DNA of 64,000 nucleotides. Origin: Dryomyza anilis (taxonomy: Eukaryota; Arthropoda; Insecta; Diptera; Dryomyzidae). Positions 57,846-64,000 of the stretch are shown here, in pieces. Numbering within the stretch: position 1 is the first letter of the stretch; every line of letters begins with the position of its first letter. The DNA is taken from contig OX638136.1 of assembly GCA_951804985.1 (NCBI GenBank), positions 7,319,852 through 7,383,851 on the forward strand. The letters run 5' to 3'. The translations under genes were made by a program, and so were the position numbers. The notes under the pieces are model-generated. The model was not told the origin of the DNA. It did not search any database and worked only from the letters and a program-made list of their open reading frames with translations.

Positions 57846-58070
57846 CAAATGTGGGCGGGATTGGACCACGGGGCGTTGCACCTCCCATATAACCAAAACA
57901 TTTAAATTGCAATAACTCCTGACATACTAAGAGTAAAGTTATTAAATCAAATCAAATGTTCATATTTAAAACTCCAATAGCCACGTAGAATGTGGGCGTG
58001 ATTGTAAAAATCGAAACAAATGATCATATTAAACATTGTAATCTTCACGTAGAAAGTGAACGGAATTGGA
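57846..58070. repeat. GGGCGGGATTGGACC tandem repeat (copy B)
   Basis: One complete unit, a truncated one (GTGGGCGTGATTG) and the diverged last unit, against about five in copy A. Confidence 0.82.
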
Positions 58071-58610
58071 CAAAGGGAGTGGCACGTGTGCGAGCGACGT
58101 AGGCACTAAAAAGGGGCAAACGGGCCGTAATTTAAAAAGATATAACTTAGCATTTACAAAAACTTATAACGGGCAACGCTGTGAACGGGTCCACCTAGTA
58201 ATTTGTATAATTAAATATAAAAATGAATGATTTTCAGTATATTTCTGTTTGAAAGTATTATATTAAATGTGCCAATTTACGAATGATTGTAAAGGGTGTA
58301 TGATGATAATTAAAGGTGTGCGATTTTTTCTAAAATTTGAAGACAAAATTCAAATATTGAGTTTTCACTCGATCGCTGTTAGATAATCGGAATTCGGTAA
58401 TATCAATAGATCTATTTGTTTACTATCATAAAATGTTGCTTTTTTTTATTAGCAATTTATTTTTGGAAGCTTGACTTCTACATAAAAAGAGGTTTATGTA
58501 TATGTCCTTATTCATATTTTCATATATGAATACATTAAAATTAGTTCCATGGTTTGAATAGAATCGTTTTACTATTATTTATAATTTAAACCTTTTTATA
58601 AATGTATATC

Positions 58611-59937
58611 TATATATGAGTCATTCCATATCAAATCAGCACCATCACAGAATTTGATGAAATTTGGAAATATAGTGAAACAACATAAAACTAAGATTTT
58701 GCCCAAAATTCAGCTTCCCAGATAATGTGGTTTCAGGGATTTGAAGGTTTAAATTTTGAAAAAATTGTCACAAAGGTGGTTCTAATCAATTGAACGTAAC
58801 TTAAGCTGTAGTGAACCAAAAAAAAAAAAAAATACAAAGGTCTAATTTTAATGATAATAAAATTTTCAAAAAGATGTCTTACAATAACCATACGATGTTG
58901 CTTTAATAGTGGTCACTTTTAAACAAAGCATATTTTAAAAGGACATACTTCAAAAAGCAATCTGTTTAAATTAATATATGTTCAAGGTTGTTATGTATAA
59001 AAATGTTGTAGAATGTTGAAAATTTTGTTTTTTTTATATTTCAATATTTTTTTTTTTTTTGTTATTTTATAAAATACATGCTGCTCAGTAACCAATTATT
59101 CTGCCCTACACTTATTTTGGTCTAGTTAAACATGAAACATTTAATAGATGTATTTTTGTTGCTGATTCTGAAAATGGCATTATTTTGTCAAATTAATTTT
59201 GTCAAATTTAAGATATAGCCCATTTCATGGGAAATGGCTTTGAGCTTTGGCCATTTTCGGAATCAGCGCCCCAAATTTATTTAAAAAAGACTACAACTTT
59301 AACTAGACCAAAATGATTGTAGTACAGAGTAATTTTTTACTGAGCATGTATGTTATAAAATAACAAAAAAAAGTATTTAAATAACAAAAAAAAATATTGA
59401 AATATGAAAAAAAAATGTTTTTCATACAAAATTATCAAAATGCTACACCATTTTAATACATAATTTCGGAACCCGTCATTTTACCACTCTAGTTAAAACC
59501 GTAAATAATAGATAAAAAGACAACCTTGAACATATATTAATTTAAAAAATTTAAAAAGGTTGCTTTTTGAGATATGTCCTTTTGAAATATACTTTGTTTA
59601 AAACTGACTACTATTACACCAAAATGGTATGATATTCTAAGACATCTTTTTTGTAATTTTATTATCTTTAAAATGAGACCTTTGTATTTCATTTTGGTTC
59701 ACTACAGCTTAAGTTACGTTCAATTGATTAGCACCATCTTTGTGACTTTTATACAGTTTTTTTTTTTAATTTTAAAGCACCAAATCTCTTATACCACACC
59801 ATCTGTGAATCTGAAATTTGACTAATATCTTAATTCTATGTTGTTTCACCATACTTCCAAATTTCATTAAATTCTGAGATGTTGCTGCCAAAATTTGATT
59901 TTTTTCGGTTGATTTGATGTGGAATGACTCATATATA
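58611..59937. mobile_element. Foldback-type element (copy B)
   Basis: Counterpart of 31216-32577, with several small indels in the left arm and centre. Confidence 0.8.
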
Positions 59938-60240
59938 AAACTCATTTTCCGTTTGTTTGTTTGTTTGTGCGCTATGCAAACGTACACCTGTGCACGGCGT
60001 TTCTTAAAATTTTAAATAAATATCATTCAGACCCAGAAGAAGGTCACTACATAGTTTTCGTTGACCACGCCTACTTTTACGACCATTTTTATTTTTTGGT
60101 GTATAATTCAGATTCATAGCAAAACCACTGAATGTATTTTTCTGAAAATTTGCATTACTATGCTATAAACTAGATTGGGAAAAGGGGTGTGGCACCGCCC
60201 ATAGAACCCTAAAATTCAGTACGCTATATCTCAGCCCTAA
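59938..60240 (+). repeat. Dispersed repeat family D, copy B4
   Basis: Counterpart of 32578-32855, extending about 20 bp further (TACGCTATATCTCAGCCC) before the 3.9-kb difference. Confidence 0.72.
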
Positions 60241-60277
60241 TGATATCGATTTCAACTAAATTTTAATATTGGATGTT

Positions 60278-60565
60278 ACTCATCTTACTTAATCTCGCAA
60301 CACAAAAGCTCACCACACATAAACTCACCACACTAAAACTTCTACGGGGAAGAATTCTACCGGGAACAAATCTATTGGAAAGCGTTCTACGGGGAATAAT
60401 TTTACGGCAATTTTTTTTTTGTTTTGGTTACTTCATTTATAACACCAATAAAAAACGTCCACAGCGAAGTATGGGTCTCTGATATAAATAAAAAAAAGTT
60501 TTTTATAAAATCACTCTATATGCTTGCATTCACAAAATCTTTACACGAGTCGTGCACGGATTCAG
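60278..60565 (-). repeat. Inverted minisatellite-flanking block (copy B)
   Basis: Counterpart of 36791-37091. Confidence 0.75.
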
Positions 60566-61275
60566 CTAGTCATTTATAAAATAATTCTAATTTTAAATAA
60601 TATTGTGTTTTTCAATATGTTTTGCGAAAACCTAAATAAATTAGAATTAAAATTCACAATGGAATGGCGAATCGTCCCAAGACGAACCATCATGTGGCGA
60701 ACCATTCCAAGGCCAAACGTCATGCTACCCTTTTGATTTATTTAAAATGCAACACTGGTACTTTCTTGTTTTTTTTTTCATTTTAATTTGTGTTTATATT
60801 TTTGCAACGCCTTGTGGAATATTTATTGTTCGTATCAATAAGTGGCTCTTCGGCCGCTGATGAATTCGTAGATTATTAGAAGCCAATATCGGATTCACAA
60901 ATTCGTGAACCGATATCGACGCAGGAGATTCTAAATAAATGACCTGATTGTAAAAATAGCATTAATATAAAAATTGCCTGAATATATTTAAACCAATTAA
61001 AATTAATATCAATGTAAAGCAAAATTTAACTGGTTTTACAAGATAAAGTGATGTAAAGGCATTAATTGTATGTTTTTAAAGTACTACTGTGTTTAATTGC
61101 AAATAACAAAAAAAAAGAAAAATTCATCCTGCATGAAAAATGTTTGCAAATTATTTTTTAATAATGATGCCAATTCATAGGTACTTTGAAAACAAACAAA
61201 TAATTCCTTTACATTACCATTTTATCTTATACCCAAATTCTTAGAATTAAATAAATTGTACGGGTTTTCTTTCGA
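60566..61275 (+). repeat. Dispersed repeat family E, copy B2
   Basis: Counterpart of 37092-37835, lacking about 30 bp around GGTGGCAACCC. Confidence 0.75.
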
Positions 61276-61420
61276 TTATATCTCTTTTGATATAATTTTA
61301 ATATCCCGGAATCCCCGTCCTATAATCGATTACGTCCTATAAAGAATTATATCTCTTTCGATATAATTTTAATATCCCGGAATTCCCGTGCTATAATCGA
61401 TTACGTCCTATAAAGAATTA
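61276..61420. repeat. Tandemly duplicated LINE tail
   Basis: Two 71-bp units, each TTATATCTCTTT..GATATAATTTTAATATCCCGGAAT to TATAATCGATTACGTCCTATAAAGAA. Copy A has a single unit at 37846-37912. Confidence 0.88.
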
Positions 61421-61429
61421 TAGGATCGA

Positions 61430-61809
61430 AGAAGATTTTGAAGCCCCTGCCCATATGTGCGAATTGTATTCCATCTTAGGCCGAATATAGGTGGTGTGGA
61501 CAATGCGCAAGTCAGAAAGAGTGAAGTATGTCTTACACAGTTTCAGAAAACCGAGGCACTTGGCCGTCTCTTTCAACACATCAAATATATGATCATTCCA
61601 ACGGAGGTCACATTGTATTGATATGCCCAGAACGTCAAGAACAGCTGACTGCGCAGTATCCACAGGTTCCATATTCAGAGGAGGGAGGGGTGAATACATT
61701 CTTTTGTGAGATAACTGACAACATTGGGTCTTGCTTGCATTAAAATCAACTCTATTTGCAAAACCCCACTCAGAGATTGTTTTAAGGTCATTATTGAGTG
61801 TATCATTCC
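61430..61809 (-). pseudogene. LINE fragment (copy B)
   Basis: C-terminal ORF2 segment with CLGFLKLCKTYFTLSDLR, YIRPKMEYNSHIWAG and, upstream, NDTLNNDLKTISEWGFANRVDF. It keeps about 45 bp deleted in copy A but lacks the last part of the ORF and everything upstream of 61809. Confidence 0.8.
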
Positions 61810-62029
61810 CCAGCGGTAAAGATATCAAAGTACTTAGGAAATCATCTATGAGCTTATGATGATATTTTAGGATATTTCAAAGTACTTTGAATGTAAGTTG
61901 ACCGTAATAAGAAGAAGTACCTACATACGATTGCCTTTTAAGGCATCATGTGGTGCGAATGTAGAGCCGAGCCATGCTTTCGGTTTCTTATAGCATTCGT
62001 ACTCATCTACGATCTTCCCACATCCTTAA
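61810..62029. other. Sequence outside the duplication
   Basis: No match to the rest of the window and no ORF of note. It contains the repeated words CAAAGTACTT (61827, 61877). Confidence 0.5.
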
Positions 62030-62037
62030 CTTCGCTT
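62030..62037. repeat. hAT-type target-site duplication, left
   Basis: CTTCGCTT, matched at 63364-63371 by CTTCTCTT (7 of 8). Confidence 0.7.
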
Positions 62038-63363
62038 CAGGGTTACTGTTGAGAATTTTGAAAAAGTGTAAAAAAAAGTCGCACCCGGGAAAAAAAAAGT
62101 CGCAACATGTACTTTTATGTTTTTATTTATTAACAATGTAGCGTAACAAAGATAATTAATAAATAAAAAAAAACAAATTTCTCACGGAATTCCAGATAAT
62201 TCTAATATTTTTATAAGAGAAAAATGTGTCATACGCCTTGTACTCAAATTTTGATTATTATTTATTAAGCAAGTCTGAGTTTTCAATTAAATTAAAATAT
62301 AAAGAAATAATTTCCAAATACGGTATTTGTTCTTCTGACTTAATGATCCGAGGTTGTAAGAATCGTAAAACGATCAGTCTCTTATCCCTGATGTCAATTC
62401 TTAAAAAAAGGTATTTAATTGTTTTCGATAATACAGTATGTAAACAAACATTTTTTACTTTTTTTTTAATTCATAACTTAAAAAATTAACATGGTAAAAA
62501 GAAAAATCATATCACATTTGAAGAACAATACTCCATAGTTTTTAAAAATATGGCGTAGATTTAAATTTCTGAATGAGTAAGAACGAAAGTTCGTATTTTA
62601 GACTTCAAGCCTACCATCAGCCGGCGGCCACCATTACTTCTAACTTTTTAGTTTTACAAAATTTCAAAAATTCATTATTGATCACATTTGATAACTTTTT
62701 TTTTGGAATTTTAAATGATCTCAATTTAAATTTGAAATTTACTTTCTGTAATTTTTTGCCACGTCTCCTATTGATTGTTGGGCTTATATTGTATACTTTA
62801 CTATCACCGCACATTTACGATTCATAAATCCTGATTTTCGACATGATCCACGTTAAATATCAATGAAGATGGTTTCTCGACACTGAATGGTCATATTTCT
62901 TTCAGTTTACTGGGATACACATTATATCTTTGTAATAATTATATATGATGTGGAACGGTTAGCTAAACAAAATGTCCACAATTTGTTTTCCCACTTTTTC
63001 GAATTTTATTGTTGACGGCGTAATCGATTACTTATAACTGAAAACTTGTTAAGTTTTTTATTTGTCACAAATCGGAGAATTTTTAAATTTACCGTTTTTT
63101 TGGCATTATTTGCTTTGACCACAATATTCGAATTTGAAAATATTATTTTTTTTAAACTTATGGATCGGAACTTTTAAAATGTTTTGAAGGTCTATTTTAA
63201 ATATTTTTTTCTGAACATATTTAAATAAATCTAAAAAGTCTCAAAAGTCACTTCAAAATTCTAAAAAGTCTCAAAATAAGGTAATTTTTGAAAAGTCGTT
63301 TCATGGTCTCATGGCAATAAAAAGGTCGCATTTTGACACTTTAGTCGCATAACGGTAACCCTG
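62038..63363. mobile_element. hAT-like non-autonomous element
   Basis: CAGGGTTACTGTT at the left and AACGGTAACCCTG at the right form a 13-bp terminal inverted repeat (one mismatch) of the CAGGG type usual in hAT elements, with an 8-bp flanking duplication. Subterminal AAAAGTCGCA and GGTCGCATT words recur near both ends (62073, 62098, 63332, 63350), like hAT transposase-binding motifs. The 1326-bp interior has only short frames and no recognised transposase. Confidence 0.72.
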
Positions 63364-63371
63364 CTTCTCTT

Positions 63372-63601
63372 ACAGCCTAATGACGAACGAATAAGACTGT
63401 GTTTTTTTTACATTGTTTAATTTTACTGTACTGGACGAACGGCGCGCGACGAACGAACAAGATCAACCTTGAAAACTGTTACTTTTTATTTCTATAGCGC
63501 ACGCGTTCGTGTTATTTTGCGCATTGTTGTGAAAACTGTGAAATTTGTTAGACGTGTTTTTGACAGGTAAGTAATATATAAATAATAAATAATATTTAAT
63601 A
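63372..63601 (+). promoter_or_regulatory. Leader region of the terminal ORF
   Basis: GC-richer than its surroundings, with GACGAACG repeated (63382, 63433, 63449) and GGCGCGCGACG. A TTTGACAG/GTAAGTAAT splice-donor-like sequence lies at about 63566, but no acceptor is visible between it and the ATG at 63602. Promoter assignment is only positional. Confidence 0.35.
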
Positions 63602-64000
63602 ATGGAAGGCTTCTCGTCCCAAAATTTGCTAAGATTAGCTGTTCAATTAAGAGAATCGATAACAGAATCTCCCATCCGTCCGTCCGAATCGTTATTTTAT
63701 GAACCATCATCAGATACCCTTTTGTCCGGTTCTAATTTGCCAAGTTCATCGTATCCACCCAAATTGTCTGATTTAAACAGTGAAAAAAATTCTATTTCAT
63801 TAAAACTTGTAAATTGGTACAAAAAGTACAGTCCAGGCCGGACATGTTGCGAGGAACTGAAAATTTTAATATCTGAAAATATAAACGTCCCTTCACTAAC
63901 AAACACGTTAATACAGTCTAATAAAAATGTTAAAGTTATTATTCAAACTGTTACCCCTGGACAATATTTTCATGCTGGCATAAAACCCTATCTTCAAGCC
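63602..64000 (+). CDS. N-terminal part of an unrecognised protein, open to window end
   Basis: 133 codons open from ATG 63602 to the last base. The first about 60 residues are Ser-rich and probably disordered (ESLFYEPSSDTLLSGSNLPS). Then follows a compact block: LKLVNWYKKYSPGRTCCEEL, NVPSLTNTLIQ and VIIQTVTPGQYFHAGI. The pattern of helix, Leu-rich strand, then PG.Y.H.GI resembles the N-terminal module found in several transposon-derived insect proteins (LLKTP...GGEYYHFGI). That comparison is from memory and weak. It is the only long undamaged frame in the window. The C-terminus lies outside. Confidence 0.6.
   Translation, partial: MEGFSSQNLLRLAVQLRESITESPIRPSESLFYEPSSDTLLSGSNLPSSSYPPKLSDLNSEKNSISLKLVNWYKKYSPGRTCCEELKILISENINVPSLTNTLIQSNKNVKVIIQTVTPGQYFHAGIKPYLQA

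Larger units (their letters stand above)
46177..61809. repeat. Segmental duplication, copy B
   Basis: Second copy of the U6-to-LINE block. Relative to A it lacks the LTR cluster (its site is deleted), the SINE and the 3.9-kb segment. It has shorter versions of the TIR element and the GGGCGTGG array, and its LINE ends at TGTATCATTCC (61809), where unrelated sequence begins. Confidence 0.88.

Overview
The window is repeat-rich, A+T-rich nuclear DNA from an insect, most likely a fly (Diptera). This rests on a copia-type retrotransposon whose primer-binding region resembles that of Drosophila copia, on mini-me/DINE-like repeats carrying a GTCT/GTCC microsatellite, and on hAT, PIF/Harbinger, BEL/Pao and jockey-like LINE remnants. 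The species cannot be told from the sequence. Almost everything recognisable is mobile-element derived. The only candidates for other genes are one possible spliced exon (33151-33290, minus), a broken Gln/Trp-rich gene in two copies, and an ORF that starts at 63602 and runs off the right end.

Layout. (1) 1-23295 is a tandem array of a composite unit of about 2.7 kb. Each unit joins the 5' two thirds of a PIF/Harbinger transposase gene (minus strand, cut inside its intron) to the 5' third of a copia element (LTR, leader, gag, protease, start of integrase; plus strand). Units U1-U5 are partial; U6 runs on into a full-length but dead copia element that ends at a 3' LTR. Within the gag of U6 lies a 5152-bp insertion (14271-19422) made of seven complete or partial LTRs of another retrotransposon, head-to-head at one side and tandem at the other, flanked by a 4-bp direct repeat. 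(2) 23296-38600 is a mosaic of dispersed and inverted repeats: foldback elements, a 1.64-kb TIR element, a BEL/Pao remnant, a tRNA-derived SINE, tandem repeats and a broken Gln/Trp-rich gene. (3) 37925-40315 is a LINE (minus). (4) 41512-46176 holds the most complete Harbinger element, with its second transposase exon and part of its accessory ORF, fused to unit U7. (5) 46177-61809 is a second copy of the U6-to-LINE region, so roughly 15-20 kb of repeat mosaic has been duplicated as a block at an offset of 27-28 kb. (6) 61810-64000 is not duplicated here and contains a hAT-like element and the start of an ORF.

The two large copies differ by clean events that give a relative history. The SINE is present only in copy A, and its empty site is visible in copy B. 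A 3.9-kb single-copy stretch is present only in A. Tandem arrays changed length, and each copy broke the Gln/Trp-rich gene differently. All copia and Harbinger copies share the same stops and frameshift, so they were amplified as inactive DNA rather than by their own transposition.
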